DNA of 14,208 nt from Deltaproteobacteria bacterium. Lineage in GTDB: Bacteria; Desulfobacterota; Desulfobacteria; Desulfobacterales; Desulfatibacillaceae. Each line of letters starts with the position of its first letter. Positions within the stretch are counted from its first letter, which is position 1. The stretch covers positions 1 through 14,208 of the forward strand of contig JAFDHW010000015.1 in assembly GCA_019308705.1 (NCBI GenBank), in the 5' to 3' direction. Position numbers and translations under genes: made by a program. Of the stretch, positions 1-6,794 are shown one piece after another. The notes under the pieces are model-generated. The model worked only from the letters and a program-made list of their open reading frames with translations, was not told where the DNA came from and made no database searches.

Positions 1-486
1 CCCGGCCGCGTCCACCAGGATGAGCTGTTCCACCTTTTCCGGGTGCTCCAGGGCCATGAGGGCGCTTATGAACCCCCCCATGGAGTTTCCCGCCAAAACA
101 GCGGATTCAAGGCCCACCGCGTCCATCCAGGAGTTGACGCACTCCATGAAATCCTCGGGGGCGTAGCGGTCGTCGCCTGGCTTGTCCGACCACCCGAAGC
201 CCTTCAGGTCCACGGCGTACACGTGGTAGCCGTGGTCCGCCAGCACCGGGGCCACGTCCTTCCAGGTGTAGGTGGACGACGCGTACCCGTGGATGAGCAC
301 CACGTCTTCGCCGGGGTTTTCCCACTCCTGGTAATGGATCCGGATGCCGTCTACGGTCACGAACTTGTCCTGGGGGGAGGGATCGGGTATCTGCCCGGAG
401 GGCAGGCGGTCCACGAACGCCCCGCAGCCCAGCAGGGTCAGGGCCGCGGCAAACACCACGGCGAAAAGGGGAACGGCCTTTTGCAT
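1..486 (-). CDS. Alpha/beta-fold hydrolase, predicted lipoprotein (3' end cut by window edge)
   Basis: The first 162 codons of an alpha/beta hydrolase are visible; the C-terminal part, with the expected catalytic Asp/Glu and His, lies beyond the left edge. The N terminus is a short hydrophobic signal followed by a lipobox (LLGC, Cys at residue 21), so the protein is probably exported and lipid-anchored. The family is shown by the oxyanion strand VVLIHGYASS (HG near residues 66-67) and the nucleophile elbow GNSMGG (Ser near residue 135), with an AVDLKGFGWSDKP segment between them. This pattern is typical of epoxide hydrolase/haloalkane dehalogenase-like or esterase-like members, so the substrate cannot be named. 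The ATG at 484-486 has a GGAG site 6 nt upstream. It lies 45 bp downstream of the helicase gene on the same strand, so co-transcription is likely. Gly at +2 after the lipid Cys does not suggest inner-membrane retention under the E. coli rule. Confidence 0.88.
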   Translation of the reverse strand, partial: MQKAVPLFAVVFAAALTLLGCGAFVDRLPSGQIPDPSPQDKFVTVDGIRIHYQEWENPGEDVVLIHGYASSTYTWKDVAPVLADHGYHVYAVDLKGFGWSDKPGDDRYAPEDFMECVNSWMDAVGLESAVLAGNSMGGFISALMALEHPEKVEQLILVDAAG

Positions 487-531
487 GGTCGTCTCCACAC
501 TGGTGGAATGATTGGTGAGCTATAAACTACC

Positions 532-2676
532 CTAGGAATGTCCGGGCGGCAAGGGGCATTCGGCCGAAGGCCCGCCATAAGCGGTCACCGGATCGCGCAG
601 GATGATCTCCACGGCGCGGTGTGCGGCGGCCGCTTCGGCCGGAAAATCCTCTGTCAGCCCCGCCAGTTGGCGCAGGTTGTCCGCCGTGCGCACGATGAGC
701 ATGGCAAGGTCGCCGTCGGCCAGGCCGGAAACGCCCAGGACCTCCTCCCACCTTGCCTGGTTTGCCCAGGCGAACAGGGCCGCGGCGGGCATGGCGGAAA
801 ACGGGCCCGGGTCGAACTTCCACTCCAGCATCTCCCGGGCCGCGGGCCGCGCCGCCTCGAAGGCGGCGTCCAGAGCAGCGGTCAGCTCCTCGCCCTGGGC
901 GGCAAGGGCCACGGGGTTTTTGGGCTCCTTTTCCTGGACAAACACGGCGATCACCGCGGCCAGCACCTGGGGCGAGGCCTTGGCGAACACCCCGGCCTTC
1001 AGGCACTCGGCAATGAGGACCGGCCGGTCCACCCGCAGGCGGGAGGCCCACCGGCCCTGGTTCGTGAGCCTTCCTCCGGCGTCCACGTATTCGAACAGGC
1101 GCAGAAACTCCAGGTGCCGGACAAAGTCGTCCCACAACCGTTTCCTCACCCGCTTCATGGCCTTACCGCCTTCGTCTTCCCCCGCGGCCTGGAACGCGGC
1201 GAAGCTGTGGTCCAGCACGATGCGCACGTCGTCCGGGGTGTGGGAGAGCAAGAGGTTCAGCACCATGGAAAAGTCTATGCGGATCTGGGAGTCCACGGGC
1301 TCCGGCTCCGAGGTCACCAGCCTGGCTGCGTGCCACACGTCCATGTAGCGCCCCGGCACCACCAGGGCGAATCCCACGGTGTCCATGCGCCGCCGTCCGG
1401 CGCGGCCGGTCATCTGCAGAAAGTCCGTGGAAGAAAGGGGCACGAACTCCCGGCCGTTGAACCGGTCGGAATTCACCAGGACCACGGTGCGCGCCGGGTA
1501 GTTCACTCCCGCGGCCACGGTGGTGGTGGCGAACACCGCATCCAAGAGCCCCTCGGTCATGAGCGCTTCGACCACCAGCTTCCATGCGGGAAGGTGCCCC
1601 CCGTGGTGGGAGGCCGCCGCGGCCCGCTCCACGTACCTGCGGTGGGGGTGGCCCGAAAGGTAGGGAAAATCCGCCGTGACCGCATCCGCCACTTGCCGGA
1701 TGCGGGCTTTTCGCTCTTTGTCGTCCTTGAGCGCGTAGGGGCACAGCGAAAGCGCGTTGTCGCAGTCCTTGCGGGACTTGAGAAAGAAGATGGCGGGCAG
1801 AAGATCATAGGCCCGCAGCACGTTCAAAATGTCCGGGATGGGCGGCAGGCCCCGGCGGGTGGGCAGGGGAAACCGGTCCTTGTTCCGCAGGTAGGCCGCC
1901 ACCTTGCGGTCCAATCCCGGCTTTTCCTTCTTTCCCTGGGGTGAAACCAGGGGCAGCAAAAACCCCGTGGGATGGAGGAAAATCGGCTGCATGGGCACGG
2001 GCCGGGTGCACTCTTCCACCACTTCGCAGGGCCGTTGCCGGATGGCGGAAAGCCAGTCCGCGATCTCCTGGGCGTTTCCCACGGTTGCGGAGAGCATGAG
2101 CAGCGGGATGCGGGGCGGCAGGTAGATCACCGTCTCTTCCCACACCACGCCGCGCTGCTCGTCGCCCATGTAGTGGGCCTCGTCCAGCACCACCAGATCC
2201 GTGTCCAGGTCTTCGCCCCGGTGCATGCAGTCGTAGAGCTGGTTCCTCAGGATCTCCGTGGTGCCCACGATGATGGGCGCGTCCGGGTTTTCCTTGCGGT
2301 CACCGGTCAGGATGCCCACGTTGCCTGCGCCGTAGCACGCGGAAAACTCGGAGAGCTTGGAGTTGGACAAAGCCTTTAGGGGCGAGGCGTACCAGCACCG
2401 GCCTCCCTGTTCCAGGACCCGGCGCATGGCTTGCTCTGCGATCCAGGTCTTGCCCGAGCCCGTGGGCGCGGAAACCAGGCAGTCGGCGTGCAACACCGCC
2501 TCCAGCGCCCGCACCTGGAAGGGGTCCGGCCTGATAGGGCCTTTTTCCGGCGCGCCGATCCGCGCGAACACCTTTTTCAGGCGCGGGTCCGCCCCGGGCT
2601 TCATGCGGGGGATCTTGGGCCGCTGCCGCCCTCTGCGTTTGTGAAACGGCCGTTTGCCGTAATAGGTCCGCGCCAT
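532..2676 (-). CDS. DEAH-box superfamily 2 RNA helicase, Ski2/Mtr4/HelY-like
   Basis: A 714-residue ATP-dependent helicase, probably acting on RNA in the cytoplasm. Core SF2 motifs appear in order: a Q-like segment DPFQVRALEAV (about residues 51-61), Walker A APTGSGKT (70-77), SPLKALSN (motif Ia), GTTEILRNQLY (Ib), DEAH (165-168), SAT (196-198), a second RecA domain with AIFFLKSRKDCD, TTTVAAGVNYPA (motif V) and QMTGRAGRR (motif VI, about 421-429). The spacing and the GVNYPA/QMTGRAGR wording match the Ski2-like branch. The first 25 residues are strongly basic and may contact nucleic acid. The C-terminal region is shorter than in eukaryotic Mtr4/Ski2 and mycobacterial HelY, and no arch domain is recognisable. 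I chose the ATG at 2674-2676 because GAGAGG lies 5 nt upstream. An ATG at 2689-2691 would add five residues (MREVC) and also has a weak AGGA. Exact role (RNA decay, ribosome assembly or other) is unknown. Confidence 0.9.
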   Translation of the reverse strand: MARTYYGKRPFHKRRGRQRPKIPRMKPGADPRLKKVFARIGAPEKGPIRPDPFQVRALEAVLHADCLVSAPTGSGKTWIAEQAMRRVLEQGGRCWYASPLKALSNSKLSEFSACYGAGNVGILTGDRKENPDAPIIVGTTEILRNQLYDCMHRGEDLDTDLVVLDEAHYMGDEQRGVVWEETVIYLPPRIPLLMLSATVGNAQEIADWLSAIRQRPCEVVEECTRPVPMQPIFLHPTGFLLPLVSPQGKKEKPGLDRKVAAYLRNKDRFPLPTRRGLPPIPDILNVLRAYDLLPAIFFLKSRKDCDNALSLCPYALKDDKERKARIRQVADAVTADFPYLSGHPHRRYVERAAAASHHGGHLPAWKLVVEALMTEGLLDAVFATTTVAAGVNYPARTVVLVNSDRFNGREFVPLSSTDFLQMTGRAGRRRMDTVGFALVVPGRYMDVWHAARLVTSEPEPVDSQIRIDFSMVLNLLLSHTPDDVRIVLDHSFAAFQAAGEDEGGKAMKRVRKRLWDDFVRHLEFLRLFEYVDAGGRLTNQGRWASRLRVDRPVLIAECLKAGVFAKASPQVLAAVIAVFVQEKEPKNPVALAAQGEELTAALDAAFEAARPAAREMLEWKFDPGPFSAMPAAALFAWANQARWEEVLGVSGLADGDLAMLIVRTADNLRQLAGLTEDFPAEAAAAHRAVEIILRDPVTAYGGPSAECPLPPGHS

Positions 2677-2681
2677 ACAAA

Positions 2682-2687
2682 CCTCTC
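2682..2687 (-). promoter_or_regulatory. Shine-Dalgarno site deciding the helicase start
   Basis: GAGAGG on the minus strand lies 5 nt before the ATG at 2676. It lies inside the coding region if the upstream ATG at 2691 is used, so it favours the shorter protein beginning MARTYYG. Confidence 0.55.
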
Positions 2688-2818
2688 GCATTCATATCCT
2701 GCGGGATGAACCGCTCGAAAGGACCATCCCGCCACGGAGCAGACCCTTTCCAAATAAGGCATGGATCGCCGCCGCGCAAGGGACCGTGCATGCCTTCTGC
2801 CACGGAATACCCGTATAA

Positions 2819-2843
2819 GGGTGACAAAACCGTTTTGACACCC
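2819..2843. promoter_or_regulatory. Near-perfect 25-bp palindrome, candidate operator
   Basis: The arms GGGTGACAAAAC (2819-2830) and GTTTTGACACCC (2832-2843) are inverted repeats around a single C at 2831. Eleven of twelve positions pair; the exception is A2824 against A2838. The right arm contains the whole -35 box TTGACA (2835-2840) of the promoter for the HAD/PLP operon, so a dimeric regulator bound here would be expected to block RNA polymerase. The site lies in the 243-bp divergent region between the helicase start and the HAD start, so it could also affect the minus-strand helicase unit. No regulator gene is visible in the window. The dyad is direct observation; operator function is inference. 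Confidence 0.55.
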
Positions 2844-2863
2844 CCCCGGCCGGGGATTACAAT
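2835..2863 (+). promoter_or_regulatory. Sigma70-type promoter for the HAD/PLP operon
   Basis: TTGACA (2835-2840, exact consensus) and TACAAT (2858-2863, five of six matches) are separated by 17 bp, the optimal spacing. Transcription would start near 2870, giving a leader of about 50 nt before the HAD start codon. A CCGGCCGG palindrome lies in the spacer (2846-2853) and again in the leader (2886-2893). Confidence 0.75.
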
Positions 2864-2919
2864 GGATCCGCCGCCGGGGAATTTTCCGGCCGGTAAATTT
2901 TTGGGGGGACAGCCGGTTC

Positions 2920-3621
2920 ATGGAGAAGAAACGGGCCGCCGCGTTTTTCGATTTTGACCGGACCCTTTTGACCGTGGAATCCGGCAAGCTGGGGCTGTAT
3001 TATATGTGGGAACGGGGTGAGGTGCCCCTTGGTTTCCTGCTCAGGGCCGCGGTCAGAAACGTCTTTTTCCGCCTGCACCTGTATTCGGACCAGGACTTTT
3101 TGTCCTTTCTGCTCACCTACTACAAGGGCAAGCCCATGGCCCGGTTCAAGGAGGAGGCCGAGGAGTTTTACCGCCACCGGCTCAAGCCGAGGCTTGCGCC
3201 CAACATCCTGGAGCGGGTGGCCTGGCACAAGAAGGCGGGTCACGTGCTGGTGCTCATTTCCGGGTCCCTGCGCTACATCCTGGAGCCCGCGGCCAAGGAC
3301 CTGGGGTTCGACCACCTGGTGTCCACGGTCCTGGAGACCGACGCCCGGGGCATCCTCACCGGCCGGGCCGTGGGGCCGCTCTGCTTGGAGACCAACAAGA
3401 AGATCCTGGCCGCTGCCCTGGCCCAGAAGGAAAAGATCGATCTTTCCGTCTCCTGGGCCTATGGCAACCACCAGTCCGACCTTCCCCTGCTGTTGTCCGT
3501 AGGCCATCCCGTGGTCGTGGAGCCCACCAGGCCCTTGCTCAAGGAAGCCGGGAAACACGGCTGGCCCGTGCTCTCCTACGGAACCGCGGAAAAAGCCGGG
3601 CTCAAGGAACAAACCGCATGA
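2920..3621 (+). CDS. HAD superfamily phosphatase, subfamily IB
   Basis: A 233-residue cytoplasmic HAD-type hydrolase, the usual length for subfamily IB (phosphoserine phosphatase-like, TIGR01490-type). Motif I is DFDRT at residues 11-15 (D11 nucleophile, D13 acid/base). Residues 20-100 form a helical cap with conserved-looking YRHRLKPRL. Motif II is the Ser in ISGS (114). The motif III Lys lies in TNKK (about 160), and motif IV is GNHQSD at 182-187, followed by LPLLLSVGHPVVVEP. The first acidic residue of motif IV, often Asp, is Asn183 here, while Asp187 is kept. It probably dephosphorylates a small metabolite, but substrate cannot be predicted. ATG 2920 follows a GGGGGG-rich stretch with long spacing (about 10 nt), a mediocre ribosome site. 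Its TGA overlaps the next gene's ATG (ATGA), indicating translational coupling. Confidence 0.88.
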   Translation: MEKKRAAAFFDFDRTLLTVESGKLGLYYMWERGEVPLGFLLRAAVRNVFFRLHLYSDQDFLSFLLTYYKGKPMARFKEEAEEFYRHRLKPRLAPNILERVAWHKKAGHVLVLISGSLRYILEPAAKDLGFDHLVSTVLETDARGILTGRAVGPLCLETNKKILAAALAQKEKIDLSVSWAYGNHQSDLPLLLSVGHPVVVEPTRPLLKEAGKHGWPVLSYGTAEKAGLKEQTA

Positions 3622-4712
3622 TACCATTGTTTGACCACCATCCGGCCATGGCGTCCCGGCTTCCCCGGGTTCCCCTGCTCAAGTGGCCCACCCCGGTCTT
3701 TTGCGCGGAAAGGCTGGGGGAGGCGATCAACGTGCCCGGCCTGTACGTGAAGCAGGACGGTTTTTCCGGCGCGGTCATCGGCGGGAACAAGGTCCGCAAG
3801 CTGGAGTTCATCCTGGGCCGGGCCCGCGCCCTGGGCGCGCGTCACGTTCTCACCTTCGGGTGCGCGGGGTCCAACCACGCCCTGGCCACGGCCGTGCACG
3901 CCAAAACCGCGGGCATGGGCGCAACGCTGCTTCTTTTGCCCCAGGCCAACGCGCGCTACGTGCGGGAGAACCTTCTGGCGGCCCACGGGGCGGGGGCGAG
4001 GCTGGTGCACTGCAGAACCCCCCTGGCCATGAGCGCCAAGACCGCCGTGGAGGCCCTGCGCGCCCGCCGCGCCACCGGCGCCGCGCCCTTCGTCATCCCG
4101 GTAGGAGGCTCAAGCCCCGAGGGCGTCGCCGGGTTTGTGAGCGCGGCTTTTGAACTGGCCCGGCAGGTGGAGCAGGGCCTTTTGCCGGAGCCGGACGAGA
4201 TTTACCTGCCCATGGGCTCCATGGGCACCGCCGCGGGCCTGGCCCTGGGCATCTGGGCCGCGGGCTTGAAATCCCGCGTCATGGCCGTGCGTGTGGTGGA
4301 CCCCACCCTGGCCAACGAGGCGGGCCTGCACCTTCTGGTGCGCCGCACCTCCCGGCTGCTCCAGGAAGCCGAGCCCCGTTTCCCGGACCCCCCTGCCATG
4401 GCCCGGGTGAAGATCGTGGACGGCTTTCTGGGGCAGGGCTACGCCAGGTTCACCCGCGAAGGCGCGGCCGCCGTGGTCCTGGCCCGGGAAACCGAGGGCC
4501 TCTCCCTGGAGGGCACCTACACGGGAAAGACCCTTGCCGCCTTGATTTACCGCGCCAGGGCCGGGGATCTCTCCGGCAAGACCATCCTGTTCTGGAACAC
4601 CCACAACGCCCGGGACCTCTCCCCCCACGTGGTGAGCCGGGACTGGCGGGAGCTGCCCAGGCCCTTCCACCCGTATTTCAAGGAACTGGTCCAGCCCCTG
4701 GACCGGTGCTGA
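3618..4712 (+). CDS. PLP-dependent D-cysteine desulfhydrase / ACC deaminase family enzyme
   Basis: A 364-residue fold-type II PLP enzyme. The signature GGNKVRKLEF (about residues 55-64) carries the expected Schiff-base Lys at 58. GCAGSNHALATAVHA (81-95) matches the family segment in which Ser-Asn-His/Gln contacts substrate; the SNH form is closer to D-cysteine desulfhydrase than to true ACC deaminase (SNQ). Further segments are VGGSSPEGVAGFVSA (162-176), the Gly-rich phosphate loop MGSMGTAAGLALG (199-211) and EGTYTGKTLAAL (299-310), whose Tyr301 aligns with the family active-site Tyr. Family chemistry is beta-elimination or deamination of D-amino or cyclopropane amino acids; substrate is not settled. 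It overlaps the HAD gene by 4 bp, with AAGGA 9 nt upstream inside that gene, so both are one transcript from the 2835-2863 promoter. Confidence 0.85.
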   Translation: MIPLFDHHPAMASRLPRVPLLKWPTPVFCAERLGEAINVPGLYVKQDGFSGAVIGGNKVRKLEFILGRARALGARHVLTFGCAGSNHALATAVHAKTAGMGATLLLLPQANARYVRENLLAAHGAGARLVHCRTPLAMSAKTAVEALRARRATGAAPFVIPVGGSSPEGVAGFVSAAFELARQVEQGLLPEPDEIYLPMGSMGTAAGLALGIWAAGLKSRVMAVRVVDPTLANEAGLHLLVRRTSRLLQEAEPRFPDPPAMARVKIVDGFLGQGYARFTREGAAAVVLARETEGLSLEGTYTGKTLAALIYRARAGDLSGKTILFWNTHNARDLSPHVVSRDWRELPRPFHPYFKELVQPLDRC

Positions 4713-4976
4713 CACGGGGGGAACCGTAAACGGGCGGATGCCGCGAAACGGCCCGTATATGCGGCTTAAAAGACGGAAAGAACCTATTGCGCCTTTCCTT
4801 GTTCGCTGTTCGTTAAGCGTTGCTGCTTAAACCACCACGCTTGTGGCGGTTGGCAGGACCTTTTTTCCTTTTCAAGACCCGTGCTTTCCTGGTAAAAGGA
4901 TTGTGGCTTGCCTTTTCCGGCGGGTTCCCCCACACGCAGTCCCCAAAACGCACAAACCCATCGATCAGGGAGGCAC
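4713..4976. other. Intergenic leader with one imperfect hairpin
   Basis: This 264-bp stretch has no convincing gene. An imperfect stem of AACC-A-CCAC paired with GTGG-C-GGTT around loop GCTT lies at 4830-4851, with one mismatch, and six Ts follow at 4861-4866. The gap of nine bases before the T run makes it a poor intrinsic terminator, but it could end the HAD/PLP transcript. No promoter close to sigma70 consensus was found, although one probably lies here because the next gene starts a new functional unit. Confidence 0.4.
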
Positions 4977-6485
4977 ATGCGCGGGCGCACTCTTCTTTTC
5001 GTGGCGGTGGCGGCAGTTCTTGCCCTGGCGGTTCCGGCCGTGGCGGGCACCTGTCCGGACGTTTATACCTTTGAGGACGCCATCGTGGAATCCGCACCCG
5101 GGGGGCAGGGCGCGGCCGCGGGTTTGCAACTCGTCCGCCTGCTCCAACACACGGAAATGGAAATAGGCCCCACCTACGAGGACCTGTACAAATTCTTCCT
5201 TGAATCCATCGAGCATTTCGACTTTCCCTCCTTTTACCAGAGCGAGCACCTCTATCCCCTGCCCGAGGGCGGAAGGGGGGTGGCGATTTTCGGGGTGAAC
5301 AAGGGGGAATCCTACTACCTGGACGCCACCGGCCCCGACATCCTCCTGGACCCCCGGCCCACCCTGGGAAGCTTCGTGGCCCGCTTGAGCCTGGAGAAGA
5401 AAGGCTCCGGTGAAACCTACCTGGGCCGCATGGCGGTGAGGGCTTTCCTGGAGGGCTTTTCCCACCAGAATTTTTTGGCCCTGAACGAAGGTTTCATGCG
5501 CGTGGCCGACCCGGACAACGTCAAGGCGCTCCAGGCCTACAAGAACCGCTCGTTGCGCCACATCCCCCAGGAGTCCCTCCAGGTGATCCGCCGCCTGTAC
5601 GCGGACATGCCCCGCCTGGCCCCCTTGCTCAAGGACTACATCTACATGCTCCACACGGATCTGGTCCGGGAGACGCACGGCGGAAAAAAGTACACCCGGT
5701 GCATCCTGCGCATCTATCCCCGGGTGGACGTGGTCCGGCGCGACTACCCGGCCCTGGGCGCCTATCTCCAGAACCTGCGGGGCCTCTACACCCTGGCCGC
5801 CACGGTCAGAAACGACGCGGGCCACATCATCGCCCGTTTCGCGTCCGACAGCGAGAACGACCTGGTCACCCTCACCCTCTACACCCGCGAGGGTAAATTC
5901 ATCCCCTTTGACGAAGAGGGCACGCCCCTTTTCAACGAGGAGTTCTCCCTCACGGGGCTTTCGCGCTACGCCTTCACCATGGAGTCCGAACTGTTGGTGA
6001 ACGTCTACGGCCTCCATTTTTCCACGGGCAGCATCAAAGTCCGGGGCGCCTACGTGAACTCCGACAAAAAGGCGGTGTTCGCCCTGTCGCTCGAAGACGT
6101 CGGTCCCACCACGGTGAGCGGAAAGCTCGCGGACGTGGTGCCCAAGTGGGTGGTGGACCTCACCATCCCCAGCAATCTCGCCGAGCACATCAATTCCTTC
6201 AACAAGGTCATGGTGAACGCGGACAACGGCCGGGGAACCCGCATGGAAGTCGCCTGGAACCATGCGGACCCGCGAAACATCACCCTCATGGCCACAGGCA
6301 CCACCGAGTTCGCGGACAACTTTTACGTGCGCTTCGCCCTGGCCACCTTCCGGTACCTGTTCAGGCCCACGGCCGAAACCATGGACGACTACGAAATGCT
6401 GAAGGCCCGGGTGCTCACCGCCATTACCCTGGACCTGAAGGACATGCAGGCCCGGGCCGGGGAAAGACGCGCTTCCGCGCGCTGA
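4977..6485 (+). CDS. Exported protein of unknown function
   Basis: A 502-residue protein I do not recognise. The start was set at the ATG at 4977 because AGGGAGG ends 3 nt upstream and the resulting N terminus is a textbook signal peptide: basic MRGR, a hydrophobic core to about residue 19, and AVA cleavage near residue 23. The frame is open upstream to 4908, but that extension would bury the signal. The residue before the early Cys26 is Thr, so this is not a lipobox. No transmembrane segment is evident after the signal, so the mature protein is probably periplasmic or outer-membrane associated. The middle and C-terminal parts alternate short polar/hydrophobic segments suggesting beta structure (about residues 280-460), while 60-250 is more helical and rich in aromatic residues. 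The mature protein has few cysteines (Cys26 and one in TRCILRI). It has no enzyme motif, and sits alone between intergenic gaps of about 260 and 310 bp. Confidence 0.8.
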   Translation: MRGRTLLFVAVAAVLALAVPAVAGTCPDVYTFEDAIVESAPGGQGAAAGLQLVRLLQHTEMEIGPTYEDLYKFFLESIEHFDFPSFYQSEHLYPLPEGGRGVAIFGVNKGESYYLDATGPDILLDPRPTLGSFVARLSLEKKGSGETYLGRMAVRAFLEGFSHQNFLALNEGFMRVADPDNVKALQAYKNRSLRHIPQESLQVIRRLYADMPRLAPLLKDYIYMLHTDLVRETHGGKKYTRCILRIYPRVDVVRRDYPALGAYLQNLRGLYTLAATVRNDAGHIIARFASDSENDLVTLTLYTREGKFIPFDEEGTPLFNEEFSLTGLSRYAFTMESELLVNVYGLHFSTGSIKVRGAYVNSDKKAVFALSLEDVGPTTVSGKLADVVPKWVVDLTIPSNLAEHINSFNKVMVNADNGRGTRMEVAWNHADPRNITLMATGTTEFADNFYVRFALATFRYLFRPTAETMDDYEMLKARVLTAITLDLKDMQARAGERRASAR

Positions 6486-6794
6486 CCCGAAAAGTCCGCC
6501 AATCCCTCGCGGCAAGCTTCTTCACAAGATCGCCCTCCCCGAAAACGTTGCCAATCCCTTGCGCGCGGCGTAAAACATCCCACCTTTTCCCCATCTGAAT
6601 CCGAGGCCGCTTCCTTGTCCTGGAAGCCGCTTCACACTTACCAAGCAGTGGTTTTTTCAAACCGGTCGTTTCATCCCTTGTGACAGAGTTCGGGGGGTTG
6701 CGCTACGCGGGTCCGCTTCGTATGATCCTTGCCGCCCCTCAGGAGACAAGCAGCAACCACCGCGCCGCGCCCTGAAGCGCCGGAAAGGCTGATC
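6486..6794. other. 309-bp intergenic region
   Basis: No credible gene is present. Visible features are a 10-base direct repeat GCCAATCCCT (6498-6507 and 6550-6559), a 6-bp hairpin GCTTCC/GGAAGC at 6609-6627 without a following T run, a six-T run near 6653-6658 after a weak ACCA/TGGT stem, and a candidate promoter at 6698-6726. It separates the exported protein from the thiolase-like gene, so these are probably separate transcripts. Confidence 0.5.
6698..6726 (+). promoter_or_regulatory. Candidate promoter for the thiolase-like gene
   Basis: TTGCGC (6698-6703) and TATGAT (6721-6726, five of six to consensus) are spaced by 17 bp. The -35 box is only a half match. Transcription would start near 6733, about 60 nt before the ATG at 6795. 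Confidence 0.4.

Noticed and set aside
538..1944. A 468-codon open frame antisense to the helicase
   Set aside because: The opposite strand encodes all the helicase motifs in order; this frame has shadow composition and no motif.
2692..2834. Search for a minus-strand promoter for the helicase
   Set aside because: Candidate boxes such as TTGCGC-17-TATTTG match consensus poorly; none was good enough to list.
4965..6515. A 516-codon open frame antisense to the exported protein
   Set aside because: It is rich in Gly, His, Val and Arg with no recognisable motif, while the plus strand gives a signal peptide and a well-placed ribosome site. Long antisense frames are expected in GC-rich coding DNA.
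6498..6559. Direct repeat GCCAATCCCT, two copies 52 bp apart
   Set aside because: Only ten bases and two copies, with no associated dyad or promoter; it can occur by chance.
6609..6627. Hairpin GCTTCC/GGAAGC after the exported-protein gene
   Set aside because: No T run follows, so it is not supported as an intrinsic terminator.
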